A stretch of DNA of 64,000 bases from Vibrio sp. CB1-14 (GTDB taxonomy: Bacteria; Pseudomonadota; Gammaproteobacteria; Enterobacterales; Vibrionaceae): assembly GCF_040412085.2 (NCBI RefSeq), contig NZ_CP115920.1, positions 1,612,001-1,676,000 of the forward strand. Direction: 5' to 3'. The notes beneath the pieces are model-generated. The model made no database searches, was not told the DNA's origin, and worked only from the letters and a program-made list of their open reading frames with translations. Made by a program: the position numbers and the translations under genes. Positions 19,113 to 29,599 of the stretch are shown piece by piece (position 1 is the stretch's first letter; every line of letters starts with the position of its first letter).

Positions 19113-20795
19113 ATGAAAGCAATAGCTCGATATCAAACAGAGGTGATTGTCATAGGAGGCGGTGCAACAGGATCTGGCATTATGCGGGACTGCGCATTGC
19201 GGGGCATTGATTGTATTTTGCTCGAGCGAGATGACTTGGCCTCTGGTACAACTGGCAGAAATCATGGTTTATTGCATTCTGGTGCTCGTTACGCTGTCAC
19301 TGATCCTGATTCTGCAATGGAGTGTATTGCTGAAAATCGCATCTTAAAGTCCATTGCCTCACACTGTATTGAAGACACTGGTGGTATGTTCATCACGCTT
19401 CCAGAAGATGAGCTCTCCTTTCAAGACGAGTTCGTTGCAGCGTGCGATGTTGCCGGAATCGAAACCGAGCGAATGACAACCAAAGAAGCGTTACTGTTTG
19501 AGCCTAACGCCAATCCAGCAATGCTCGGCGCGATTAAAGTACCAGACGGCACCATTGACCCATTTAGATTGTGTGCTTCAAACGTACTCGATGCCAAAGA
19601 GAGAGGCGCTAGGCTATTTAGCCATTGTGCTGTGACATCTCTCATCCGAGAAGGGGATCGAGTCATTGGTGTTAATGCTTTCAATACACGCACTCAGTTA
19701 CCGTTTGAGGTGTTTGGGCAAGAGGTCATCAATGCTGCTGGTATTTGGGGACAGACAATATGTGAGTATGCGGATCTCAGCGTAAAAATGTTCCCAGCTA
19801 AAGGATCTCTTCTGATACTCGACTACCGCATCAATAACCGAGTCATCAATCGTTGCCGCAAACCGGCGGATGCCGATATTTTGGTACCTGGCGACACCAT
19901 TTCTCTCATCGGAACCACATCCGAACATATCGATTACGACCAAATAGACGATCTTCGCGTGAGTGCCGATGAAGTCGATATTCTACTGGAGGAAGGTGCA
20001 AAGCTTGCGCCAATTATGAGCCAAAGCCGGGTGCTACGTGCTTATGCGGGTGTCAGACCTTTAGTTTCACTCAGTGAAGACACTAGCGGGCGTAATATCA
20101 GCCGCGGCATCGTTCTTGTTGATCACGCGGAGTTTGACGGCCTGCATGGCTTTACCACTATTACTGGCGGCAAGCTAATGACATATAGGCTCATGGCGCA
20201 AATGGCGACCGACAGCGTCGCGAAAAAGCTTGGCAACACCATTCCTTGTATCACGCACACCACACCTTTGCCTGGCTCTTATAGTGCCCCAACTCCTGCT
20301 AAGAAAACCGCAAGTATCGCAAAGCCTGTTTATCACTCTGCGATTGATCGACATGGAGAGCGGGCACTGGCGTTTTTATCTGATGACCAAGCCAGCCAGT
20401 CTGTGATTTGTGAGTGTGAGATGGTCACTGCAGGTGAAATTGAATACGCGGTAAAAGCGTTGGATGTGCATAACCTCGTCGATTTACGTCGAAGAACAAG
20501 GTTGGGAATGGGGCCATGTCAGGGCGAAATGTGCAGCTATCGAGCAGCCAGTCTATTGGCCGACTACGGTAACTTTTCGGGGTACGAAGTTGGAGAGATG
20601 CTGCATGACTTTCTTGAAGAGCGCTGGAAGGGCACCAAACCTGTACTTTGGGGCGATGCTCTGCGGGAGGCGGAATTTAGCTACTGGATATATCAAGGCT
20701 TATTTGGGGCCGGGGATTTTGAGCTCAAACAAGATGATGTGAATCACTACGAAACGAAACAAGAGACAGATAAGGAAGTGGAGGCTGAGCAATGA
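19113..20795 (+). CDS. glpA: Anaerobic glycerol-3-phosphate dehydrogenase, catalytic subunit A
   Basis: 560 residues. It oxidises glycerol 3-phosphate to dihydroxyacetone phosphate with FAD. The N-terminal dinucleotide fold reads VIVIGGGATGSGIMRDCALRG, followed by TTGRNHGLLHSGARY, both typical of GlpA/GlpD. A C-terminal BFD-like [2Fe-2S] region is marked by ICECEMVT and LGMGPCQGEMC. This sets GlpA apart from aerobic GlpD. GlpA works with GlpB and the membrane-linked GlpC, passing electrons to quinone. The stop overlaps the glpB start by four bases. Confidence 0.96.
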   Translation: MKAIARYQTEVIVIGGGATGSGIMRDCALRGIDCILLERDDLASGTTGRNHGLLHSGARYAVTDPDSAMECIAENRILKSIASHCIEDTGGMFITLPEDELSFQDEFVAACDVAGIETERMTTKEALLFEPNANPAMLGAIKVPDGTIDPFRLCASNVLDAKERGARLFSHCAVTSLIREGDRVIGVNAFNTRTQLPFEVFGQEVINAAGIWGQTICEYADLSVKMFPAKGSLLILDYRINNRVINRCRKPADADILVPGDTISLIGTTSEHIDYDQIDDLRVSADEVDILLEEGAKLAPIMSQSRVLRAYAGVRPLVSLSEDTSGRNISRGIVLVDHAEFDGLHGFTTITGGKLMTYRLMAQMATDSVAKKLGNTIPCITHTTPLPGSYSAPTPAKKTASIAKPVYHSAIDRHGERALAFLSDDQASQSVICECEMVTAGEIEYAVKALDVHNLVDLRRRTRLGMGPCQGEMCSYRAASLLADYGNFSGYEVGEMLHDFLEERWKGTKPVLWGDALREAEFSYWIYQGLFGAGDFELKQDDVNHYETKQETDKEVEAEQ

Positions 20796-22174
20796 TTGAT
20801 TATGATGTGGTTGTCATTGGTGGCGGCCTTGCAGGGTTTAGCAGCGCTTTAAGATGCATTGAGCGTGGACTCAAAACCGCCGTGGTTTCTCATGGTCAAA
20901 GTGCAATGCATTTTTCATCTGGCTCTATCGATGTGCTGAGTCATTCGCCAATAACTGGCGAAGCAGTGAGCAATCCTTTTAATGAAATTGCTGAGCTTGC
21001 TAAGACTTCGTCTTTACATCCTTACGCAAAGTTAGGTGAGAAACGGGTCTTCGAGTCACTCAGCTGGTTTCAACAGTTGATGAGCAAGCATGGGCTGCCT
21101 TTGATACATCAAGATTCATTGGATAATCACTATCGAATCAGCAGCCTAGGCACACTAAAGTCCACATGGTTATCTCAACCTTACGTATGGCAACTTGATC
21201 AGAAATTTGCGGCTCTCAATCAGATTGAACGAGTAATCTTAGTCTCGATTGAAGGTTTCCGAGATTTCCAGCCGGAGATTGCCAAAGCCAAGTTGGCGAG
21301 TTTACCAATGTTCGCTGACAAAGAGCTGCTCACAGTAAAAATCACGCTTGATACATCAGGTATAGCTCAAAGAAATTGCCACGAATTTCGTTCTATTGAT
21401 GTGTCTCGGCTGCTGCGTCAAGAGGCTGACTTTAAGAACTTTTGTTCCCAGCTTAGGCAAGTTGCCACGCCGAACGATTTGGTACTAATGCCTTCAATCC
21501 TTGGCAATGGAGATGGCTTAGTACTGATGGAAAAACTGGCCTCTGAAACACATCTGAAGTTTCATGAAGTGCCCACTATGCCGCCGTCCCTTTTGGGTAT
21601 ACGAATCGAAGACACGTTAAGACGAGCATTTATTGAAGCGGGTGGTGCACTTCATGTTGGCGACGAGGTGACGCACGGTGTGTTTAAGCAAAACGGTGAC
21701 CAGCTTTCGCTTGCGTGTTTGTATACTCGAAAAATGCGAACTGTACCTATCAATACGAAGCATGTGGTGCTGGCATCAGGGAGCTTCTTTAGCAAAGGCC
21801 TGAAAGCGGAGCATCATAAGGTGAGCGAGCCTATCTTTGATTTAGATATTGAAGACATCGGTGGGCGGGAATCATGGTATTCAAAGCACTTTTTCTCACA
21901 CAAATCCCATCCATTTATGAACTTTGGTGTGTCAACTAATCGGGAACTCAAGCCCCTTAAAGCGCATCAGTGCATAGACAATGTCTATTGTGCAGGCTCT
22001 ATTCTTGCTCATTATGATCCTATTGCTCATGGCTGTGGCGGGGGCGTAGCAATAAGCACTGGTTTCCATGTTGCCGATGCAATCGCTGAAAGCCAGGTGT
22101 TAGCGTGTTATTTACAAAAATTAAGCCATTCACAGCAGCCCAATCAATCACCAAAGAAAGGAGCGCTAGTATGA
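20792..22174 (+). CDS. glpB: Anaerobic glycerol-3-phosphate dehydrogenase, subunit B
   Basis: 460 residues, longer than the E. coli protein of about 419. An N-terminal flavin-binding fold (DVVVIGGGLAGFSSALRCIE) and the C-terminal CAGSILAHYDPIAHGCGGGV region match GlpB. It links GlpA to GlpC electron transfer. The start overlaps the glpA stop, and the stop overlaps the glpC ATG (ATGA), so the three are coupled. A C-terminal extension after the flavin domain (KLSHSQQPNQSPKKG) accounts for part of the extra length. Confidence 0.94.
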   Translation: MIDYDVVVIGGGLAGFSSALRCIERGLKTAVVSHGQSAMHFSSGSIDVLSHSPITGEAVSNPFNEIAELAKTSSLHPYAKLGEKRVFESLSWFQQLMSKHGLPLIHQDSLDNHYRISSLGTLKSTWLSQPYVWQLDQKFAALNQIERVILVSIEGFRDFQPEIAKAKLASLPMFADKELLTVKITLDTSGIAQRNCHEFRSIDVSRLLRQEADFKNFCSQLRQVATPNDLVLMPSILGNGDGLVLMEKLASETHLKFHEVPTMPPSLLGIRIEDTLRRAFIEAGGALHVGDEVTHGVFKQNGDQLSLACLYTRKMRTVPINTKHVVLASGSFFSKGLKAEHHKVSEPIFDLDIEDIGGRESWYSKHFFSHKSHPFMNFGVSTNRELKPLKAHQCIDNVYCAGSILAHYDPIAHGCGGGVAISTGFHVADAIAESQVLACYLQKLSHSQQPNQSPKKGALV

Positions 22175-23424
22175 CTGCCGTACGCCCAGCTGAACTAATC
22201 GCCGTCGCTAGCCTTAATGGTGATGAGCAAACGAAAACCTTTGAGAACTGCATTAAGTGCACGGTGTGTACCGTCTATTGTCCAGTCGCAAAAGCCAACC
22301 CTGAATACCCTGGATCCAAACAATGTGGCCCTGATGGAGAGCGTTTGAGACTGAAAAGCCCAGAGTTTTTTGATGATGTACTTAAGCTCTGTACTAACTG
22401 CAAGCGCTGTGAAACTGCTTGTCCCTCTGGGGTGCGTATTGGCGACATTATTGCTTCCGCGCGAGGAAAGCATGGACGCAAACCGCTGAGTCTGACAACG
22501 GCAAGAGATTTCGTCCTGAGCCATACTGATCTGTTTGGTAGCTTAGCCACTCCGTTTGCCCCTATTGTAAATAAGCTAACCGAGCAAAGCCTCGTGAAAA
22601 AGGCCATGCACCATACGATTCAAGTGCATGATCATAAGTCTTTACCTAAGTATTCACATGGTACTTTCCGTCGTTGGTACAAAAAACACGTCGCCGATCA
22701 AAGCCAATATCGCCGGCAAATCAGCTATTTTCATGGTTGCTACGTTAACTATAACGATCATAGTGTTGGCCAAAACTTCATCCGTGTTATGAACGCGATG
22801 AACATTGGTGTCCAACTATTAGAGCGAGAGAAGTGTTGTGGAGTGCCCTTGATTGCCAACGGTTTTCACGCCAAAGCAAAGAAAAACGCAGAGCTTAATG
22901 TAAGTCAGTTGGAGAAAGCGTTAGAGAGCCGCTCTGAGTCGGTGATCTCAACGTCGTCGACCTGTGCGTTTACCTTACAAGAAGAGTATCCCCATGTACT
23001 CGATGTCGATAACCAGAAGGTTGCTGACAAAGTACATCTATTTAGCCGCTTTATGTTCGGTGAGTGGCGTGAGGGCAACATACCAAAAATGAAGCCACTG
23101 AATAAGCGTATTGTGTATCACACACCTTGCCACTTGGAGCGTAGCGGTGACCATATCTTTACTATTGAGCTTCTAAAAATGATCCCAGGTCTGGAAGTGC
23201 AAGTGCTAGATAGTGAGTGCTGCGGCTTGGCCGGAACTTATGGTTACAAGCGCGAAAACTACGATGTATCAATGAAGATAGGTCACGGCTTATTTGAGAA
23301 AATTGATCACTCACAGGCCGATTTGGCGGTTTCTGATTGCGAAACTTGTCGTTGGCAAATCGAAGAGAATACTGGGTTATCTTGTGTACATCCTTTGAGT
23401 CTCATTGTGGAAGCACTTGAATGA
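22171..23424 (+). CDS. glpC: Anaerobic glycerol-3-phosphate dehydrogenase, iron-sulfur subunit C
   Basis: 417 residues from ATG 22171, which follows AAAGGAG; a longer upstream frame overlaps glpB and is not needed. Two ferredoxin-type [4Fe-4S] motifs are visible, CIKCTVCTVYCPV and CTNCKRCETACPSG, and two CCG domains (CCGVPL and CCGLAGTYG), the standard GlpC set. GlpC anchors the GlpAB dimer at the inner membrane and passes electrons on to the quinone pool. It ends the glpABC operon. Confidence 0.96.
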   Translation: MTAVRPAELIAVASLNGDEQTKTFENCIKCTVCTVYCPVAKANPEYPGSKQCGPDGERLRLKSPEFFDDVLKLCTNCKRCETACPSGVRIGDIIASARGKHGRKPLSLTTARDFVLSHTDLFGSLATPFAPIVNKLTEQSLVKKAMHHTIQVHDHKSLPKYSHGTFRRWYKKHVADQSQYRRQISYFHGCYVNYNDHSVGQNFIRVMNAMNIGVQLLEREKCCGVPLIANGFHAKAKKNAELNVSQLEKALESRSESVISTSSTCAFTLQEEYPHVLDVDNQKVADKVHLFSRFMFGEWREGNIPKMKPLNKRIVYHTPCHLERSGDHIFTIELLKMIPGLEVQVLDSECCGLAGTYGYKRENYDVSMKIGHGLFEKIDHSQADLAVSDCETCRWQIEENTGLSCVHPLSLIVEALE

Positions 23425-23797
23425 TGAAAATATGCTTAGTGTTGAGTGTATCTATCCGTGAGCTTTGGCGAAACGGATAGGATAAAGGTTAGTGTTCTAA
23501 TTATTATTATGTGCTTGGTGAAGTGGCTAGCACATAGAAAGCGGTTTGCCAATTGTTGTTTTTATTATCAAAAACTTAAAATTATTTGCAAAGGTAACAT
23601 TTAATCTCGCACTAGTTGTATGGTTTTGTAATTAATTCAGTGGTTTAACTAACTTTGTGTGAAGTGGATCGTATATCTAAATCACTAATTTATTGATGTT
23701 TTTTAGTTGTTAACAGAATGCTATACCTTGAAATTAACGTCGGCTTTACTTAGAGTGCTAAACGTTACATTACAAAGTACTTTAAGGACAACTCAAC
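23425..23797. promoter_or_regulatory. Intergenic region upstream of proVWX
   Basis: 373 bases, AT-rich. A hairpin without a T-tract (CTATCCGT / ACGGATAG at 23452-23480) may protect the glpC transcript end. The proV promoter must lie here. Osmotic control, for example by the MarR-type CosR known in Vibrio, is plausible from the family's biology, but I could not identify a binding site. Confidence 0.4.
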
Positions 23798-24985
23798 ATG
23801 GATCCCATTCTGGAAGTTAAGGGACTGTATAAAGTGTTTGGGGAGAACCCGGAAAGGGCATTCTCACTCATAGACAAAGAAGTTGATAAAGAAAGCATCT
23901 TTGAGCAGACAGGTCTAACCGTTGGCGTAAATGATGTGTCTCTTTCGATTAATGAAGGTGAGATCTTCGTCATCATGGGGCTTTCTGGCTCAGGCAAGTC
24001 TACCCTTGTTCGACTTCTTAACCGTTTGATCGAACCCACCAAAGGCAGTGTCTACCTAAAAGGTAAAGACATAGCGCATATCTCTGAAGAAGAGCTACGA
24101 GAAGTTCGCCGCAATAACATCTCGATGGTTTTTCAAAACTTTGCTCTTATGCCTCACATGACCGTCATTGAAAATGCGGCGTTTGGTCTGGAACTTGCTG
24201 GCGTCGAGTCTGATAAACGAAATCGTTCTGCATTGTCAGCGCTTGAACGCGTAGGTCTTGATACTTATGCTGAATCTTACCCTGACGAACTGTCTGGAGG
24301 TATGAAGCAGCGTGTCGGATTGGCTCGTGCACTGGCGTGTGACCCAGATATTCTACTAATGGACGAGGCATTTTCCGCTCTCGACCCTCTTATTCGTACT
24401 GAAATGCAAGACGAACTTATCCGTCTGCAGAACGATGACAAACGCACCATTGTATTTATTTCACATGACTTAGATGAAGCTATGCGCATTGGGGATCGTA
24501 TTGCCATCATGCAAAATGGTGATGTGGTACAAGTGGGCACCCCGGATGAAATCCTTCATAATCCAGCCAATGATTACGTGGAAGCCTTCTTTAGAGGTGT
24601 GAACGTAGCCAGCGTCCTGACCGCCAAAGACATTGCCCGTAAGAAACCTGCTGCTATGTTCAGAAAATCTGAACACGATGAGCCTGGTTCTGCAATGCAA
24701 CTTCTAATGGATCATGATCGTGATTTCGGCATTGTTGTCGATAAAGCGTCGAACTATTCAGGCATAGTGTCACTCGACTCATTGCGCTTAGCCTACAAAG
24801 AGCAGCGCTCTTTGGCGAGTGCGCAGCTTGAGGAATCGGTAACTCTTCAGCCGAATCAACCAGTGAATGATGTATTAGGCGTTGTGGCAAGCGTTCCATA
24901 CCCAGTTCCAGTGGTAGATGATATGGGCAATTATTTTGGTGTTATAACCAAGTCACGTCTATTACAAACACTGGATAAGGATTAG
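23798..24985 (+). CDS. proV: Glycine betaine/proline ABC importer ATPase
   Basis: 395 residues. The long N-terminal lead ([20 protein letters not shown]) before Walker A is typical of ProV/OpuAA. Walker A is GLSGSGKST, the signature [15 protein letters not shown], Walker [13 protein letters not shown]. The C-terminus (about 275-395) has paired CBS-like modules ([20 protein letters not shown], then [15 protein letters not shown]), which in this family sense ionic strength. It powers uptake of betaine and related compatible solutes under osmotic stress. First gene of proVWX, four bases from proW. Confidence 0.95.
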   Translation: MDPILEVKGLYKVFGENPERAFSLIDKEVDKESIFEQTGLTVGVNDVSLSINEGEIFVIMGLSGSGKSTLVRLLNRLIEPTKGSVYLKGKDIAHISEEELREVRRNNISMVFQNFALMPHMTVIENAAFGLELAGVESDKRNRSALSALERVGLDTYAESYPDELSGGMKQRVGLARALACDPDILLMDEAFSALDPLIRTEMQDELIRLQNDDKRTIVFISHDLDEAMRIGDRIAIMQNGDVVQVGTPDEILHNPANDYVEAFFRGVNVASVLTAKDIARKKPAAMFRKSEHDEPGSAMQLLMDHDRDFGIVVDKASNYSGIVSLDSLRLAYKEQRSLASAQLEESVTLQPNQPVNDVLGVVASVPYPVPVVDDMGNYFGVITKSRLLQTLDKD

Positions 24986-24989
24986 TCAT

Positions 24990-26108
24990 ATGTCATCTGA
25001 ACAAAACAATAACGATCCTTGGGTGCAGACAGCACAGCCAGCAAGTGATCCGTGGGCCGATACTTCACAATCTCAAAGCGACCCATGGGCGCAAGGCGGC
25101 GAAGTAGCCCCTGCGACCGAATGGCTTACATCAGAAGCTGTTGAAGAAAAGCAATTTGATGTGCTTAATCCTTTCCAGGATGCGGTATTGCCTCTAGATA
25201 ATTGGGTGGAATCTGGTTTGAACTGGCTGGTCGAGCATGGTAGGCCTGTATTTCAAGCCATTCGAGTTCCTATCGACTTTATCTTGATGTCATTTGAGAC
25301 TGCGCTGGTATCAACACCCGCGCCATTCATGCTGCTCATTTTATTCTTGTTAGCGTGGCAGTTCTCAAATCTGAAGCTCGGTGTATCAACTTTGGTATCA
25401 CTGATCTTTATCGGCTTAATTGGTGCTTGGTCTGAAGCTATGACCACGTTATCTCTAGTGCTTACTTCCGTATTCTTCTGTTTGCTTATAGGACTCCCGG
25501 TCGGGATATGGTTAGCGCGCAGTGAAACGGCTGCAAAGTTTATTCGACCGATTCTCGATGCTATGCAAACCACGCCAGCATTCGTGTATTTGGTACCTAT
25601 CGTTATGCTGTTTGGTATTGGTAACGTCCCAGGGGTAGTGGTGACGATAATCTTCGCTTTACCACCTGTTATACGATTAACCATTCTAGGTATCCAACAA
25701 GTGCCAGAAGACCTGATAGAAGCAGGTCACTCGTTTGGAGCGAGTAAAAAGCAAATGTTATATCGCATTCAATTACCTTTAGCATTGCCAACTATCATGG
25801 CCGGTGTAAACCAAACTCTGATGTTATCATTATCCATGGTAGTCATTGCCTCGATGATTGCAGTAGGCGGTTTGGGGCAAATGGTACTGCGTGGAATCGG
25901 CCGTCTTGATATGGGCTTAGCTGCTGTGGGCGGCTTAGGCATCGTTATTCTAGCCATTTTGCTTGACCGTATCACTCAGGTTCTTGGCGTCAATGCGGGT
26001 AACACTAAATCACGATGGTACCAGAGCGGACCAATCTCATACTTTTACAAACTTAAAACCAAAAACGTTATATCGAATCAATCTATTAGGAGAACGACCA
26101 ATGAGTAA
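24990..26108 (+). CDS. proW: Glycine betaine/proline ABC importer permease
   Basis: 372 residues. The N-terminus is a hydrophilic tail with three DPW repeats ([21 protein letters not shown]), comparable to the extra N-terminal tail of E. coli ProW. Then come the conserved [20 protein letters not shown] segment and the membrane domain, with the EAA loop [20 protein letters not shown]. It forms the channel with ProV as motor. A strong AGGAG site for proX lies inside its 3' end, and the gene overlaps proX by eight bases. Confidence 0.95.
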   Translation: MSSEQNNNDPWVQTAQPASDPWADTSQSQSDPWAQGGEVAPATEWLTSEAVEEKQFDVLNPFQDAVLPLDNWVESGLNWLVEHGRPVFQAIRVPIDFILMSFETALVSTPAPFMLLILFLLAWQFSNLKLGVSTLVSLIFIGLIGAWSEAMTTLSLVLTSVFFCLLIGLPVGIWLARSETAAKFIRPILDAMQTTPAFVYLVPIVMLFGIGNVPGVVVTIIFALPPVIRLTILGIQQVPEDLIEAGHSFGASKKQMLYRIQLPLALPTIMAGVNQTLMLSLSMVVIASMIAVGGLGQMVLRGIGRLDMGLAAVGGLGIVILAILLDRITQVLGVNAGNTKSRWYQSGPISYFYKLKTKNVISNQSIRRTTNE

Positions 26109-27108
26109 TTCATGGAAGAGTGTGCTGACTGCGAGTACATTGGCGACTATTACTATTGCAGGTCAAGCTGTTGCTGCAGCGTTACCAGGTGAAGGTGTGT
26201 CTATTCAGCCTGTACAATCGACAGTGGCAGAAGAAACGTTCCAAACTTCTATCGTAAACCGGGCTCTTGAAGAGCTTGGCTACGATGTTCAGCTAACTAA
26301 AGAAGTGGACTACAACGTTGCTTATACTTCTGTTGCTAAAGGTGATGCGACGTTTCTTGCTGTTGGCTGGTTCCCACTTCACGTTGATAAGTACAACATG
26401 TCCGGTGGTGATGATAAGTTTTACCGTGAAGGAGTGTACGTGAGCGGTGCGGCTCAAGGCTACCTAATCGATAAGAAGACCGCAGATAAATACAACATTA
26501 CCAATATTGCTCAGCTATCTGATCCAAAAATTGCTGCACTATTTGATGCGAACGGTGATGGTAAGGCCGATTTGACAGGCTGTAATCCTGGCTGGGGCTG
26601 TGAGTTAGTTATTGAAGAACAGTTAAGTGCGTATAAACTTAGCGATACCGTGACACATAATCAGGGCAACTATGCCGCTATTATCGCTGATACTATTTCA
26701 CGTTACAAAAAGGGTGACCCAGTGTTGTACTACACTTGGACTCCATATTGGGTGAGTGGTGTGCTAGTTCCAGGTAGAGACGTAGTATGGCTTGAAGTGC
26801 CATTCTCCGCACTTCCTGGTGACCGTAAAAGCGTTGATACCGCACTATCAAATGGCAAGAACTATGGGTTTGAAATGAATTCAATGCGCATAGTAGCCAA
26901 CAAAGAGTTCGCACAGAGCAACCCGGCGGCAGCTAAGCTATTTGAAATCATCAAGCTCAACATCAACGATGTGAGTGCTCAAAACATGATGATGAGTCAA
27001 GGTAAGGGCAGCCCTGCTGATATCGAAGCGCACGTAAACGGTTGGATCAAAGCGAATCAAAAACAGTTTGATGCTTGGGTAGCAGAAGCGAAAAAAGCAG
27101 CAATGTAA
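26101..27108 (+). CDS. proX: Glycine betaine/proline-binding periplasmic protein
   Basis: 335 residues from ATG 26101, chosen because TTAGGAGAACG precedes it and a normal signal peptide follows ([19 protein letters not shown]). The OpuAC-type binding protein shows the aromatic residues used to hold the quaternary ammonium group in this family: Trp in VGWFPLHVD, in NPGWGCE and in YYTWTPYW. It captures betaine or proline betaine for ProVW. Its segment [13 protein letters not shown] and SAYKLSD is echoed in the C-terminal domain of the 941-residue protein at 30282-33107. Confidence 0.95.
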   Translation: MSNSWKSVLTASTLATITIAGQAVAAALPGEGVSIQPVQSTVAEETFQTSIVNRALEELGYDVQLTKEVDYNVAYTSVAKGDATFLAVGWFPLHVDKYNMSGGDDKFYREGVYVSGAAQGYLIDKKTADKYNITNIAQLSDPKIAALFDANGDGKADLTGCNPGWGCELVIEEQLSAYKLSDTVTHNQGNYAAIIADTISRYKKGDPVLYYTWTPYWVSGVLVPGRDVVWLEVPFSALPGDRKSVDTALSNGKNYGFEMNSMRIVANKEFAQSNPAAAKLFEIIKLNINDVSAQNMMMSQGKGSPADIEAHVNGWIKANQKQFDAWVAEAKKAAM

Positions 27109-27145
27109 TTGATTTAGTCTAACTAAGCTCCCCCAAATTGTCATG

Positions 27146-27178
27146 AAGGCCTCCCAAGATACTAGGAGGCCTTTTTTT
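27146..27178 (+). terminator. Rho-independent terminator of proVWX
   Basis: Stem AAGGCCTCC / GGAGGCCTT with a 10-base loop and a T7 tract. Confidence 0.9.
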
Positions 27179-27498
27179 GAATAGCTATTCCACAACGGCC
27201 ATTGGTGTTCTTTGCATTCACCAAAGACCGCTTTGATTGAGTTTTCCTTAGTTAAAAAGTGAAGGTGAAGAAAGCTGGCTGGTTCACTTTATACATGTAC
27301 GTTATACGTTTATGATTGAAATTTAAAAGAATTAGTATAGATTGGTGAGCAAATTTCTGACAAGGCTGTGACTAATTGGCAGTGCGCGAATGGATCAACG
27401 TTCACTCTCCAATATAGCTTAAATGACGCTATTTGGTACCATGAAAAGTTCAAACTGACGGCTAAATATACAACGTAGTAAGTAAGCTAGGATGGCCT
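27179..27498. promoter_or_regulatory. Upstream region of the unknown operon, with a shared 13-base motif
   Basis: 320 bases without a gene. ATTAGTATAGATT at 27331-27343 is repeated exactly, in the same orientation relative to the downstream gene, in front of the membrane-SBP fusion gene (33182-33194 on the other strand). A weak hairpin (TTGGTG / CACCAA near 27201-27223) is also present. Promoter boxes were not assigned. Confidence 0.4.
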
Positions 27499-28818
27499 AT
27501 GAATCGTTACGGCACCATACGATTATCAACATTTTCCCCCATTAGAACTCCGCTCAACTCTAACAGTGAGCTTCGCTCTTCATTAAGTAGTAAAGAGCAT
27601 CTACGTCTCAAACACAGACTAGAAAGAGTGTTTCATACACACTTTGAGCCCGTACAGCAGGTCAGGAATGACGGCTACAACAACATTGATTGTGACAATC
27701 ATCCTTACTTCTTTCAAGCGATGTACTCAGGTAGTGTTGACCTCATTCGAACCGATGAATACATATCATCAAGAAAATTATTCCCTTGGTGGAAAAAAGC
27801 ACGGCTGATTCGTAGTGATGTTCATTTTTTTGACGATACTGTAGGCGTATTGCATTTGGAAATCGATCTAAACATCGAAACCGATGAAGATGCTGAGTAT
27901 TTATCCCGTGGAGAGATAGATAGCGATCTGTCAGAATTGGCAAACATTGCCTATCAATACTCTCTTAGGCCAGCGTTCAACAAGATTGCAAAAACATTGA
28001 ACCTGACTAGCTACGACCATCTTATACAACCGGACAAGTTTAGGATATTCAACGACATCAGTTTTGAGCCCAACAAAAATGAGCACCAAGGAGTAATGTG
28101 GACGGGTCGCATGATATTTAGCCCTTTGGAACATTCGGATTCTTTGCTAAATATACTTCGCTCTTGGGTTGGGCTTGAGGAATCAGATGAGTTGGATGGG
28201 TATTATCTCGGATCCGGAAACATTCTTGTGCTCGATTATAAATCGGTCGAAGACTGGTACCGAGTTCAGCTCGTTTGCCAATGCTATAACGCCATACTCT
28301 ATCTTCTAAACACCAAGCTAAAACGGACCTATGCAGAGATAACTGAGCGTGATGAACTTCGTTCAGGAAGCCGCAGAGAGTTAAGTTCAACCCTAAGTAG
28401 AACTCAGCGTTCATTGGAGCATATTGAATTTTGTAGCCTTGAGTTCAAAGATGCTCGAATTGGCACTCAGTCCAGTCGTCGCAAACTAATGAACCATTTT
28501 TGTGAAGCCTGGAGCTTAGAAGAACTTCAGGAGCTCACAATTCAGAGAGCAAACCTTATTAGTATACGGATAGACGCTATACTTGGTGAGCAGCAAGCAA
28601 AAATCAATAGAACTGTTGAATACCTATTATCGGGTATTGGCTGTTTAGCTATTGTCGACCTCACCATTAGTCTGATTTCAGCCTCTGACAACTTAGAACA
28701 AGATGACATTCCTGGTGTGTTTGACGTATTTAGCTCTATTCCTCATGATGGCTCTGCGTGGATGTCGATTGCAATCGTCAGTTTTATCTTTCTCTACTTG
28801 TACAAACAAAGGAACTGA
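27499..28818 (+). CDS. Hypothetical protein with C-terminal membrane hairpin
   Basis: 439 residues; not recognised. The ATG follows TAGGAT. Residues 1-370 look soluble and mixed alpha/beta, with a charged helical stretch at about 290-375 (AEITERDELRSGSRRELSST and following). Two hydrophobic helices close the protein: YLLSGIGCLAIVDLTISLIS (about 377-396) and AWMSIAIVSFIFLYLY (about 419-434). A large cytoplasmic domain plus a helix and two C-terminal membrane segments is reminiscent of CorA/RMD1-like topology, but I see no GMN motif, so this is only a shape comparison. It is followed four bases later by a small gene, with which it forms an operon. It sits between proVWX and the betaine-binding-domain fusion gene. 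Confidence 0.7.
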   Translation: MNRYGTIRLSTFSPIRTPLNSNSELRSSLSSKEHLRLKHRLERVFHTHFEPVQQVRNDGYNNIDCDNHPYFFQAMYSGSVDLIRTDEYISSRKLFPWWKKARLIRSDVHFFDDTVGVLHLEIDLNIETDEDAEYLSRGEIDSDLSELANIAYQYSLRPAFNKIAKTLNLTSYDHLIQPDKFRIFNDISFEPNKNEHQGVMWTGRMIFSPLEHSDSLLNILRSWVGLEESDELDGYYLGSGNILVLDYKSVEDWYRVQLVCQCYNAILYLLNTKLKRTYAEITERDELRSGSRRELSSTLSRTQRSLEHIEFCSLEFKDARIGTQSSRRKLMNHFCEAWSLEELQELTIQRANLISIRIDAILGEQQAKINRTVEYLLSGIGCLAIVDLTISLISASDNLEQDDIPGVFDVFSSIPHDGSAWMSIAIVSFIFLYLYKQRN

Positions 28819-28822
28819 GCCA

Positions 28823-29197
28823 ATGGTCGCCAATACCAGAGTTCGATTTGATGTTTGCTTTACTGTAAACTCGCGCCAACAAGTTACACCCGTTTGTCAG
28901 CAATTAGGCTCCAGTTTAAGTAGACTGTTCGGAGGAGTTACTTTTTATAATAACGCTGAGGGAGCGATAGGATATTGGACTGCAGATAGTCATCTGTTCC
29001 TCGAAGAATATCCTACCGACGCAATGAGTGAGCCTTTGGTGGTGTTCTCTGTATCTGTGCTACCAGATCAACAAACATTTGCATTTGAACATATTAAGAG
29101 TGAGCTACAACAGATCAAAAATACCTTCCTTACTAATTCGAGTTACGTCCATATTGAAAGTCAGGTTGTAGAATCCCATCATTTCAAACTCGACTAA
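28823..29197 (+). CDS. Small hypothetical protein, partner of the upstream membrane protein
   Basis: 124 residues from ATG 28823, four bases after the previous stop; no signal peptide and no membrane helix. It looks like a compact alpha/beta domain (RFDVCFTVNSRQQVTPVCQQ, then PLVVFSVSVLPDQQTFAFEH and HIESQVVESHHFKLD). Alternating strand-helix-strand segments would suit a ferredoxin-like or ACT-like fold, but this is a guess from pattern. I do not recognise the family. Tight linkage suggests it acts with the membrane protein upstream. No terminator with a T-tract was found after it. Confidence 0.65.
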   Translation: MVANTRVRFDVCFTVNSRQQVTPVCQQLGSSLSRLFGGVTFYNNAEGAIGYWTADSHLFLEEYPTDAMSEPLVVFSVSVLPDQQTFAFEHIKSELQQIKNTFLTNSSYVHIESQVVESHHFKLD

Positions 29198-29599
29198 CCC
29201 TTTTACACTCTCTGAGCGTCCGTTCGAATCGGTAAAAAACGTTCACGGCGCTCATTTGACTCCTAATCACCTCTCCGAAGTATGCAATCTTTGAATAGCT
29301 ACCTACATGAAAGTAGCGGCTGTAAGTTTACTTTTGTTTGGTGACTATAAAAAACCATCACTGCCACTTTTCTTTTCGGCTCATGCTAATTAGCGATGAA
29401 CCTTTTTTCGTTGAGCATGACTTTAGGGCAAAATGAGGTGTGTAAAAACACATTTTTGTAAAATTGACAGTGTAAAAATTTTGTTGTGAAATTGTGTGTA
29501 AAAAAGCGCTATTCTAAAAATCAAGCGGTAACCAAACGGTCATAAAGAAGTAATAGAGCTTGGTTAATGCAGTACTCAAAGCAGCTGAAGGAATAGACT
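29198..29599. promoter_or_regulatory. Intergenic region with repeated TGTGTAAAAA elements
   Basis: 402 bases. Three copies of a GTGTAAAAA element (29440-29448, 29470-29478, 29496-29504) lie on one strand at roughly 26-30 base spacing, just upstream of the gene at 29600. TATTCT at 29510-29515 could be a -10 box, but no good -35 box fits at 16-18 bases. The spacing of about three helical turns suggests an array of binding sites (inference). Confidence 0.4.
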
